In this document: piece by piece, positions 53,982 to 60,573 of the stretch
How the letters are laid out: every line of letters starts with the position of its first letter
Numbering within the stretch: the first letter of the stretch is position 1
Source of the DNA: a bacterium
GTDB taxonomy: Bacteria > Cyanobacteriota > Vampirovibrionia > Gastranaerophilales > Gastranaerophilaceae
Reading direction: 5' to 3'
Assembly (NCBI GenBank): GCA_024408855.1
Contig: JAKSUQ010000001.1
Span: 81,686-145,685 of the forward strand
DNA: 64,000 nt
Notes under the pieces: model-generated
Told to the model about the DNA's origin: nothing
The model's database searches: none
What the model saw: only the letters and a program-made list of their open reading frames with translations
Program-made: the position numbers and the translations under genes

Positions 53982-54640
53982 ATTTCGTTGAAGTCTCCAG
54001 CATTCATAATATAAGGCATTTTTCCTAAGTTTCTTATAGAACGTTCAAATTCATCAAGCTCTGTCTTAATTGCATCAAAAGTATTGTAATGCATTGGAAC
54101 AACACATGTAACATCCAACCACTCAGAAGCTGTAATGGCATGTTCTACATCCATCGTATATTGTCCACCAATTGGAAGCATTGCAATATCAGGAGAATAA
54201 ATTTCACCTATTGTTTTCATTTCTTGATTTAGGCAAGTATCACCGGCATGATAAATTGTTTTTCCCTCAATTTTAAAAACATAGCCACAAGGACAACCTG
54301 CATAATCTCCGTTTGGAAGTGAGCTTGTGTGATATGCTGGAACAGCAATAGCTTTTCCCCATTCATAATCTAACCATGCTCCAAGTCCGATTGCATTTAC
54401 AGTTGCATTTTGTGATGAACAATAGTTCGCTAATTCAAATATAGCCGTAATCCTTGCTCCTGTCCTCTTTGAAATTTCTATTGCATTACCCAAATGGTCG
54501 GAATGGCCATGAGTTACGAATACATCTGTAACTCCTGAAATATTATAATCCGGTGAACAAATCAAGAACGGATCGATAAGAATTTTTTTATTATCTATTT
54601 TTATTTCAAAAGCACTATGACCTAAATATGTAATTTTCAT
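53978..54640 (-). CDS. UPF0173 metal-dependent hydrolase
   Basis: 220 residues of the metallo-beta-lactamase fold: MKITYLGHSAFEIKIDNKKI, the metal site THGHSDHLGNAI (H-x-H-x-D-H), IYHAGDTCLNQEM and MLPIGGQYTMDVEHAI, VVPMHYNTFDA. Matches the UPF0173/YtkL group, related to UlaG; substrate unknown. Ends inside the last codons of bioY on the other strand. Confidence 0.92.
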   Translation of the reverse strand: MKITYLGHSAFEIKIDNKKILIDPFLICSPDYNISGVTDVFVTHGHSDHLGNAIEISKRTGARITAIFELANYCSSQNATVNAIGLGAWLDYEWGKAIAVPAYHTSSLPNGDYAGCPCGYVFKIEGKTIYHAGDTCLNQEMKTIGEIYSPDIAMLPIGGQYTMDVEHAITASEWLDVTCVVPMHYNTFDAIKTELDEFERSIRNLGKMPYIMNAGDFNEI

Positions 54641-54657
54641 AACACAAGCTCCTTTCT

Positions 54658-55005
54658 TTACATTAAAGTTTTTGTTTTATCCATTAGTTTACGCAATCTT
54701 TTATAATCTTTTCCCCAGCTTTGCATTGCATCAATAACGGGACGTAAAGTATATCCTATATCTGTAAGGTAATATTCAATCTTTATGAGCTCGATTCCTT
54801 CTTCTTCGCGAACAACTAATCCGTCTTTTTCCATTTCTCTGAGACAATTTATTAAAACTTTAGCAGTACAACCAAGTCTTTTCTTTAACTCGCCAAAACG
54901 CATCTCTTTTCGTAATAGTTCTTTAACTATGAGTAATTTCCACTTTGCGCCTACCAGTTTCAGTAATACTTCTACGGGGTTTGATGATAATTTGGTATAA
55001 TCCAT
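54658..55005 (-). CDS. HxlR-family winged-helix regulator
   Basis: 115 residues from the ATG at 55005 (GGAG 9 bases upstream, inside the end of the previous gene). Typical HxlR: NPVEVLLKLVGAKWKLLIVKELL, MRFGELKKRLGCTAKVLINCLREMEKDGLV, and IEYYLTDIGYTLRPVIDAMQSWGKDY. These regulators respond to thiol or oxidative stress in several bacteria, some through a cysteine like that in RLGCTAK. Likely regulates itself and the neighbouring 55007 gene or the UPF0173 gene. Confidence 0.9.
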   Translation of the reverse strand: MDYTKLSSNPVEVLLKLVGAKWKLLIVKELLRKEMRFGELKKRLGCTAKVLINCLREMEKDGLVVREEEGIELIKIEYYLTDIGYTLRPVIDAMQSWGKDYKRLRKLMDKTKTLM

Positions 55006-55006
55006 A

Positions 55007-55330
55007 CTATGCATCTCCGTTGTTTTTTTCTGCAAAAGCCCATAATTCCATTAATTTCTCTTTTATTCCGTATCTACCGAACCATTTAATAACAAGTCTT
55101 TCTTCGTATCCGAGACCGCCGTTAAGTTTGTTGAAATTATTTAAATTAAACGTAGCTTCTGAAATTGATATCCTTATTGTAATATGCGGGTTAGGATTTT
55201 TCGTGGGACTCATTGTCAGTCTAATATTATTATATTTTGCAAAAGAAGTAGTTTTTACATTGTGAGCATCAGATTGTTCTTGTATCATAAATGTTTTTAA
55301 GACGTCTTCCATTTCGTTGAATGTAGTCAT
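55007..55330 (-). CDS. Conserved small protein of unknown function
   Basis: 107 residues from the ATG at 55330 (AAAAAGG 8 bases upstream). Begins MTTFNEMEDVLKTFMIQEQS; a beta-rich middle (RLTMSPTKNPNPHITIRISI) and a helical end (YGIKEKLMELWAFAEKNNGD). Looks like a small alpha/beta protein linked to the HxlR gene (stop and next start one base apart), a common arrangement for a regulator and its target. Family not recognised. Confidence 0.72.
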   Translation of the reverse strand: MTTFNEMEDVLKTFMIQEQSDAHNVKTTSFAKYNNIRLTMSPTKNPNPHITIRISISEATFNLNNFNKLNGGLGYEERLVIKWFGRYGIKEKLMELWAFAEKNNGDA

Positions 55331-55413
55331 AGTATAAACCTTTTTCATCTCTTAGTTACTTTAGTATATCATATTTTAAATTTTGTGTATAATATAAATA
55401 GCGGAGGCGAAGT

Positions 55414-56427
55414 ATGCTTGTTGTAATGAATGCAAATGCAACTGAGCAAGAAATTGCAAAAGTTGTTCAATCGATTGAGGCAAAAGGTTTTGAAGCCAGA
55501 ATTTCTAAAGGTGAAATAAAAACGGTTATTTCCGCAATCGGAAGCAAACAAACTGACAAACGTGATTTTGAACTGTTGCCGGGGGTAACAGAAGTTATCC
55601 AGCTCACAACAAATTACAAGTTGACAACGAGGTCTTTTCAAAGCACGGATACAATAGTTGAAGTCAACGGGATTAAATTTGGAGATAAGTATGCAGGATT
55701 GATTGCAGGTCCTTGTGCGGTAGAAACTTATGAACAGGTTGATTCAACTGCCGAAGCCTTAGAAAAATCTAATGTTAAAATTTTAAGAGGCGGAGCTTTT
55801 AAGCCAAGAACAAGTCCTTACGCTTTTCAAGGTATTGGTGAGGACGGTTTAAAAATCCTAAGAAGTGTTGCTGATAACCATAAGATGGCTGTTGCTTCTG
55901 AAATTATTGACATTTCTCAAATTGAGATGTTTGAAAAATATGTTGATATTTTTCAAGTCGGTGCAAGAAATATGCAAAATTTCAACCTCTTGAAATGTTT
56001 AGGGACTACTCATAAACCTATAATACTCAAAAGAGGAATGTCCTCTACTTATGAAGAACTTTTAATGTCAGCAGAATATATTATGGCAGGCGGAAACTCT
56101 CAAATAATACTTTGCGAAAGAGGAATTCGTACATTTGAAACATATACGAGGAATACACTTGATTTAGCTGCGATTCCTGTAATTAAGAAGATAAGCCATT
56201 TGCCTATTATTGTTGACCCATCACATGGAACAGGATTGAGAGATAAGGTAGAACCAATGTCAAAAGCTGCTATTGCATGCGGTTGTGACGGATTAATAAT
56301 TGAAGTTCATTCAAATCCTGATTGTGCCCTATGTGATGGTGCTCAGTCTTTGTATCCAGAACAGTATCACAAACTTTATACGGATATAAAATCCATAGCA
56401 CCTATTATCGGTAAAGAGATATTATAA
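55414..56427 (+). CDS. aroF: 3-deoxy-7-phosphoheptulonate (DAHP) synthase
   Basis: 337 residues: N-terminal ferredoxin-like regulatory domain (MLVVMNANATEQEIAKVVQS, ~1-70) then the barrel with IAGPCAVETYEQ, ILRGGAFKPRTSPYAFQG, VGARNMQNFNLLK, KPIILKRGMSST and VDPSHGTG. The type I-beta form with ACT/FL domain is typical of many bacteria and cyanobacterial relatives. First step of aromatic amino acid synthesis. GGAGG upstream. Followed by a ~165-base gap with the promoter module at 56497. Confidence 0.96.
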   Translation: MLVVMNANATEQEIAKVVQSIEAKGFEARISKGEIKTVISAIGSKQTDKRDFELLPGVTEVIQLTTNYKLTTRSFQSTDTIVEVNGIKFGDKYAGLIAGPCAVETYEQVDSTAEALEKSNVKILRGGAFKPRTSPYAFQGIGEDGLKILRSVADNHKMAVASEIIDISQIEMFEKYVDIFQVGARNMQNFNLLKCLGTTHKPIILKRGMSSTYEELLMSAEYIMAGGNSQIILCERGIRTFETYTRNTLDLAAIPVIKKISHLPIIVDPSHGTGLRDKVEPMSKAAIACGCDGLIIEVHSNPDCALCDGAQSLYPEQYHKLYTDIKSIAPIIGKEIL

Positions 56428-56496
56428 AATTTTGGCTTAACTATTAACGTGTAATGTTTAGTTATGTAAACAAATTAAGAAAAATATGTTATTTTT

Positions 56497-56572
56497 GTTA
56501 CATTTCTTAATAAAATGTTTTAAAAAAGGCAATTTTTTTTAAACTAAATACTTTATATATACATAAGATATA
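56497..56572 (+). promoter_or_regulatory. Shared HLR1 + core promoter module
   Basis: HLR1-like GTTACATTTCTTAATAAA at 56497-56514, 13 bases, GGCAATTTTTTTT from 56528, TACTTTATATATACATAAG from 56549. Third best copy of the module, identical spacings, before the gene at 56593. Confidence 0.78.
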
Positions 56573-56592
56573 AATAAAGTTAAAAGAAAGAG

Positions 56593-56808
56593 ATGACTAT
56601 GACAAATACTCCAAATAGGCATTTGCGAATTGTTACAAATGAAGATTTATTACAAAAACAAAATGAGACAGAGATTGTTCCTGATAAAAACAACCTATCG
56701 ACTAATTCGATAGGGTATTCTACGAACCCAATGTATGAAAAACTGTTAAGTTATAAATATCGAAGTCAGAAAAAACGGCTGACTGTTGAAGATCTGTTAA
56801 AGTGGTGA
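56593..56808 (+). CDS. Small lineage-specific protein, HLR1-module gene
   Basis: 71 residues (69 if the second ATG at 56599 is used, which sits better behind GAAAGAG). NTPNRHLRIVTNEDLLQKQN then a polar middle and the basic end KYRSQKKRLTVEDLLKW. Likely disordered with a short C-terminal helix. No known family; strong promoter module argues it is real. Followed after 54 bases by the 56863 gene. Confidence 0.65.
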   Translation: MTMTNTPNRHLRIVTNEDLLQKQNETEIVPDKNNLSTNSIGYSTNPMYEKLLSYKYRSQKKRLTVEDLLKW

Positions 56809-56862
56809 AATATTGATATTATTCTCAAATCGCATTACGATATAAACGTAAGGAAGCGATAA

Positions 56863-57369
56863 ATGTATCAAATTAAAAGCCGTATATATTTGTATTTTGA
56901 TAAAACTCAAAAGAGTGCAGTATGTAACTATTTAAGAGCTTTGGTGAAACAAAATCTTAAATTAAATTGTGAGCAAATCACTGATAAATTTATTGAGGAT
57001 GAAAAATATTACCTAAAATTGAATGTTTCAAGGTTTCCTTATATCTCTGAATTTATTGAAAACAGTGAGTTTTTAAACGATACGAAAGCATATGTGTCAG
57101 AGTGTTTGAAATACTATTTGTATAAAGAAAGTCAAAAACCTTTTGTAGAAGCTCAAAAAGAATTCGAAAAGAAAAAACGGAAATTTTTACAAGAAGTTAA
57201 AATGTCAAAAGAATTGCCTACAAAAAAGCAATTATATTATTATGAAAAACTTTGTAAAAGATACGATATAGAACAAAAAGATACGGAAAATTTATCCAAG
57301 TTGGATCTAAGAGATGAAATAGAAAGAATATTAAATGACCATGAAAAAAATTGTGAAACTTCTTGTTGA
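56863..57369 (+). CDS. Conserved hypothetical protein with C-terminal helix-turn-helix-like motif
   Basis: 168 residues; AAGGAAG upstream. A mixed N-terminal region (QIKSRIYLYFDKTQKSAVCN, then CEQITDKFIEDEKYYLKLNV) and a basic coiled stretch (EAQKEFEKKKRKFLQEVKMS) lead to TKKQLYYYEKLCKRYDIEQK and LSKLDLRDEIERIL, a SAP- or DUF3072-like helical motif often seen in nucleic-acid-linked proteins. Function unassigned. Overlaps prmC by 35 bases in another frame. Confidence 0.75.
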   Translation: MYQIKSRIYLYFDKTQKSAVCNYLRALVKQNLKLNCEQITDKFIEDEKYYLKLNVSRFPYISEFIENSEFLNDTKAYVSECLKYYLYKESQKPFVEAQKEFEKKKRKFLQEVKMSKELPTKKQLYYYEKLCKRYDIEQKDTENLSKLDLRDEIERILNDHEKNCETSC

Positions 57370-58159
57370 TTCAGGAATTGACGAAAATGAGGCAAAATGT
57401 GAGGTTAATATATTGGCTGAGCATTTTTGTAATTATACAGCAAATGACTATGTTAGAGGTATACCATTAACTGATGAGCAAATTGATTTAATAAGAAGCA
57501 AAGTTGAATACAGAATAAAGAATAAAGTACCTGTGCAGTATATAACCGGTAAGGCGTGGTTTATGGGTGATTATTACAAAGTATCGCCCGATGTTTTAAT
57601 CCCGAGAGATGAAACGGAATTGTTAGCAAATTTAGCAATAGAGATTGTTCGAAACAATAATTTAAAAAACGTTCTTGATATAGGAACAGGTTCCGGATGC
57701 TTGGCATGCTCGATTGCTAAGTATACAGATGCGGTTGTTTTGGGAATTGATATTTCTTCGGATGCACTAAGGGTAGCTTTAGATAATGTATCTACGCTTA
57801 ATCTTAATAATAGAGCAGTTTTTAGAAAATCGGATTTGTTTAATAAAATTCACGACAATGAAAAATTTGATATTATTGTTTCAAACCCTCCATATATAAG
57901 TAAGGATACGCAATTAGAGGAAGAAGTCCTAAAAGAACCTCATATTGCACTTTTTGCAGACGAAAACGGATATGAGTTTTATCGTAAAATAATTCAATCT
58001 GCACCGTCCTATCTCAAAAGAGGCGGATATTTAATGTTTGAACTTGGTTTAGGAGAGGCATTAAACGTAAAAAAAATGCTTGAACATGATTTTACGGATA
58101 TAACAATAAAAAAGGATTTAGCAGGAATTGAGCGTTTAATTTATGCCAAATATCAATAA
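57335..58159 (+). CDS. prmC: Release factor glutamine methyltransferase PrmC
   Basis: 274 residues (272 from the second ATG at 57341). N-terminal helical release-factor-binding domain with RIKNKVPVQYITGKAWFMGD, then a SAM-binding domain: VLIPRDETELLANLAIE, VLDIGTGSGCLACSIAKY and the catalytic IIVSNPPYISKD (N-P-P-Y). Methylates the GGQ glutamine of RF1/RF2. Overlaps the previous gene by 35 bases, so the start of one of them may need revision. Confidence 0.94.
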   Translation: MTMKKIVKLLVDSGIDENEAKCEVNILAEHFCNYTANDYVRGIPLTDEQIDLIRSKVEYRIKNKVPVQYITGKAWFMGDYYKVSPDVLIPRDETELLANLAIEIVRNNNLKNVLDIGTGSGCLACSIAKYTDAVVLGIDISSDALRVALDNVSTLNLNNRAVFRKSDLFNKIHDNEKFDIIVSNPPYISKDTQLEEEVLKEPHIALFADENGYEFYRKIIQSAPSYLKRGGYLMFELGLGEALNVKKMLEHDFTDITIKKDLAGIERLIYAKYQ

Positions 58160-58315
58160 TATCAAGTAAATTAAACCTTTGTATAAAATTTATGAATTCC
58201 TCATTTATTGATAAATTATGCTTGCAAATTTGTTTAAATTCTATTAAGATATATGTATAAATATTAAGAATTTAAATTTTTGTAAATAAATGCAATAAAA
58301 TATAAGGATTTTATT

Positions 58316-59098
58316 ATGGCGGAAAATGAAGAAATAATGGAACCGGTCGAGGGCGATACCAAACAGAAAATTTTGGTAGCTGATGATGAAGCAAGTATAA
58401 GAAGAATTTTAGAAACGAGACTTAAAATGGTCGGTTATGATGTTGTAGTCGCTGAAGACGGAGAAGAAGCAGTTGATGTTTTTAATAAAACTAATCCGGA
58501 TTTAGTTGTTCTTGATGTAATGATGCCAAAGATGGATGGCTACGGTGTTACAAGAGAAATCAGAAGAACTTCAGATATTCCTATTATCATTTTGACTGCA
58601 CTGGGTGATGTTTCAGAAAGAATTACCGGTCTTGAACTTGGAGCTGATGATTATGTAATTAAACCGTTTAGCCCAAAAGAACTTGAAGCGAGAGTTAAGG
58701 CTGTTTTGAGAAGGACTATATCGAAGGATGTAATTATACCTGCCGGAAATGCAAATTCTCAATCTTCAGGTGGCAAGGGTTCCAAAAATGTAATTACAAC
58801 CGGTTGTATTAAAATTGATACAGCAAGGCGTCAAGTATTTAGAAAAAATGAAAGAATAAGACTTACTGGCATGGAGTTTAGTTTGTTGGAATTGTTGGTT
58901 AACAACTCAGGTCAGGCATATTCAAGAAATGAGATTTTGCAGCATGTTTGGTCATATCCTGCTGATCACAGAATTGATACAAGAGTTGTAGATGTTCATA
59001 TTTCCAGATTGCGTTCAAAATTGGAAGCTGATCCAACCAATCCTGAATTGATACTAACTGCAAGAGGAATAGGGTACATGTTCCAAAGAATTAATTAA
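58316..59098 (+). CDS. rpaB: RpaB-like OmpR-family response regulator
   Basis: 260 residues. Receiver domain with acidic pocket VADDEASIRRILETRL, phosphoacceptor D67 in DLVVLDVMMPKMDGYG, T in IIILTALGDVSERITG, K in DYVIKPFSPKELEARVKAVL. Linker, then a C-terminal OmpR-type winged helix: IRLTGMEFSLLELLVNNSGQ, YSRNEILQHVWSY, DTRVVDVHISRLRSKLEADP, ELILTARGIGYMFQRI. The whole protein reads like cyanobacterial RpaB (Ycf27), which controls high-light and photosynthesis genes through HLR1 sites. No photosynthesis gene is here, and HLR1-like sites precede several genes in the window. The usual kinase (NblS/Hik33) is not in view. Confidence 0.93.
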   Translation: MAENEEIMEPVEGDTKQKILVADDEASIRRILETRLKMVGYDVVVAEDGEEAVDVFNKTNPDLVVLDVMMPKMDGYGVTREIRRTSDIPIIILTALGDVSERITGLELGADDYVIKPFSPKELEARVKAVLRRTISKDVIIPAGNANSQSSGGKGSKNVITTGCIKIDTARRQVFRKNERIRLTGMEFSLLELLVNNSGQAYSRNEILQHVWSYPADHRIDTRVVDVHISRLRSKLEADPTNPELILTARGIGYMFQRIN

Positions 59099-59126
59099 AA
59101 TTGATTTTAATTTATTTATGATAACG

Positions 59127-59157
59127 AAAAGTGAATCTGTTAAAGGTTCACTTTTTT
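59127..59157 (+). terminator. Terminator of rpaB
   Basis: AAAAGTGAA (59127-59135) pairs with TTCACTTTT (59147-59155), followed by TTG, 28 bases after the rpaB stop. Confidence 0.7.
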
Positions 59158-59206
59158 GTACTATGAATAAAAATGCGAAAACCATTGTCATTACTGAAAA
59201 ATCTTC

Positions 59207-59224
59207 ATTGTAACAAATTGTTAA
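59207..59224 (-). promoter_or_regulatory. HLR1-like direct repeat (minus orientation)
   Basis: On the minus strand TTAACAATTTGTTACAAT: two ACA half-sites 10 bases apart. Lies between rpaB and the 51-codon gene at 59313. If functional, it could connect rpaB to this small gene. Confidence 0.35.
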
Positions 59225-59312
59225 AATTTGAAAAAAAATCCTAAAGTTTTAGGAAAAAATGCCGTTACATATAGAGCAGATAGATGTATTTAACGGAAAG
59301 GATTAAACGGAT

Positions 59313-59468
59313 ATGTTAAAGAAAATGCTAAACCCCACAACGAATACGTTTTATGGAGTTGAATTTATATTAAGGGGGGCTAAAAAACGAAGAACGATTG
59401 CAGTTTCTGAAGCCGTTACTATTAATACGGAAACCGGCATCCCTGCTAAGCTGCAAGCTGTAAAATAA
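59313..59468 (+). CDS. 51-residue basic protein, short gene
   Basis: ATG 59313 preceded by GGAAAGGA at 12 bases; 51 residues starting MLKKMLNPTTNTFYGVEFIL followed by RGAKKRRTIAVSEA and ending TGIPAKLQAVK. A basic cluster (KKRR) and a hydrophobic strand suggest nucleic-acid or membrane contact. No family recognised. A perfect 14-base inverted repeat follows 45 bases after the stop. Too short for default gene calling. Confidence 0.55.
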   Translation: MLKKMLNPTTNTFYGVEFILRGAKKRRTIAVSEAVTINTETGIPAKLQAVK

Positions 59469-59512
59469 ACAGTGAGGTCTGACTGGACAAATATGCATAG
59501 CTGAGAGTATTT

Positions 59513-59542
59513 TAAGCGGTTTGTACTTGTACAAACCGCTTA
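59513..59542. repeat. Perfect 14-base inverted repeat
   Basis: TAAGCGGTTTGTAC-TT-GTACAAACCGCTTA, a perfect palindrome with only TT between the arms. No U-tract on either side, so not a typical terminator; could be an operator, a stable RNA 3' end of the 59313 transcript, or a protein-binding site. Rest of 59469-59613 is unremarkable. Confidence 0.7.
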
Positions 59543-59613
59543 AATAGTATTAAAAAATTAAAATCAGTATTTTAATTAATAGAGATTAATGTGATATTGC
59601 TTAATAAAACATC

Positions 59614-59641
59614 TTGACAAAAACAAAAAGACATCTATAAT
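59614..59641 (+). promoter_or_regulatory. Sigma-70 promoter of the 59670 gene
   Basis: TTGACA (59614-59619), 16-base spacer, TATAAT (59636-59641), perfect hexamers, 28 bases before the ATG at 59670. GGAATGTGAGGTGG in between contains the ribosome site. Confidence 0.85.
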
Positions 59642-59669
59642 TATAGCATAAGGAATGTGAGGTGGTGTT

Positions 59670-59942
59670 ATGTCAGCAATAAATGCTTTATGTACTGCAT
59701 ATTATACAGCGATGGCGAACAATGCCGCTATGTCATTTATGGGTGCAAGTAATGCCAGAATCGGTATGTTAAATTATGCCGATAATGTAGGCTCAATTGG
59801 AGCTTTAACTGAAAAAGATACTCAGTTGGAGTTACAAATGCTTGCTGATAGTTTACGTTACCGATCTGCAAAGGCTATGTTAAGAAGCCTTAAAGAGCAA
59901 CAGGAAGAAGAAAATAAAGAAAAACTAAATTATTTTGCTTAA
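59670..59942 (+). CDS. Small helical protein, lineage-specific
   Basis: 90 residues: an Ala/Asn/Met-rich hydrophobic N-terminus (MSAINALCTAYYTAMANNAA) followed by GASNARIGMLNYADNVGSIG and a charged helical end (AKAMLRSLKEQQEEENKEKL). No family recognised. Consensus sigma-70 promoter, so probably strongly expressed; this contrasts with the HLR1-module promoters of other small genes here. Confidence 0.72.
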   Translation: MSAINALCTAYYTAMANNAAMSFMGASNARIGMLNYADNVGSIGALTEKDTQLELQMLADSLRYRSAKAMLRSLKEQQEEENKEKLNYFA

Positions 59943-59973
59943 TTCTTGCAGAAGTATGATAAGGTTATTTTTG

Positions 59974-60573
59974 TTAGTGTGTTTTTTGTATGCAGATGAG
60001 TTTTCGTGTGTATATTTCTTTTAGAGGTAAAGTATATTCCAAAATATCAATTACGGATGCATTGTTGTTTTTTAGAACTTTTACCGATTCTTGTATTTCT
60101 TCATCTGTTTTTACAGATTTGTATGCAATAAAGTAGCCGTTATTTTTTAATTTTGGTAGTGCATATTCGCATATTTTTGCTAAATTTGCAACTGCACGAC
60201 TAACAACAATATCAAAATCTTTTTGTTGCAAATATTCTGCTCTGTCGCATATAAGATTTAAATTTTTTATTTCGAGAGCTGTTTTTATGTTATTTACTGC
60301 ATTTATCTTCTTTTTTATGCTGTCAAGACCGATAATATTATATTCAGGGTATTGCAAGGCAATAGGCACACATGGAAATCCTCCTCCACATCCAATATCA
60401 AGTATTTTGCAAGGTTTAATATTATATTTTTCAAAAAATAACCTAATTCCCAATGAATCAAAAATATGTTTTTCGTACAAAAGTCTTTCATCATTTTTTG
60501 AAATCAAGTTGTACTTTGCATTTTCCTCTAAAAAAACTTTTTTATATTTTTCTATATCAAAATTAATTATCAT
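59974..60573 (-). CDS. rsmG: 16S rRNA (guanine-527-N7)-methyltransferase RsmG
   Basis: 199 residues. SAM-binding core ILDIGCGGGFPCVPIALQYPEY, IIGLDSIKKKINAVNNI, LICDRAEYLQQKDFDIVVSRAVANLAKICEYALP, the RsmG signature. Modifies G527 of 16S rRNA; loss gives low-level streptomycin resistance in other bacteria. Start overlaps the end of the TPR/P-loop gene by 11 bases, so it is co-transcribed from that side. Confidence 0.95.
   Translation of the reverse strand: MIINFDIEKYKKVFLEENAKYNLISKNDERLLYEKHIFDSLGIRLFFEKYNIKPCKILDIGCGGGFPCVPIALQYPEYNIIGLDSIKKKINAVNNIKTALEIKNLNLICDRAEYLQQKDFDIVVSRAVANLAKICEYALPKLKNNGYFIAYKSVKTDEEIQESVKVLKNNNASVIDILEYTLPLKEIYTRKLICIQKTH

Noticed and set aside
56428..56470. 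Hairpin TAACTA/TAGTTA after aroF as a terminator
   Set aside because: Stem is short and there is no following T-run.
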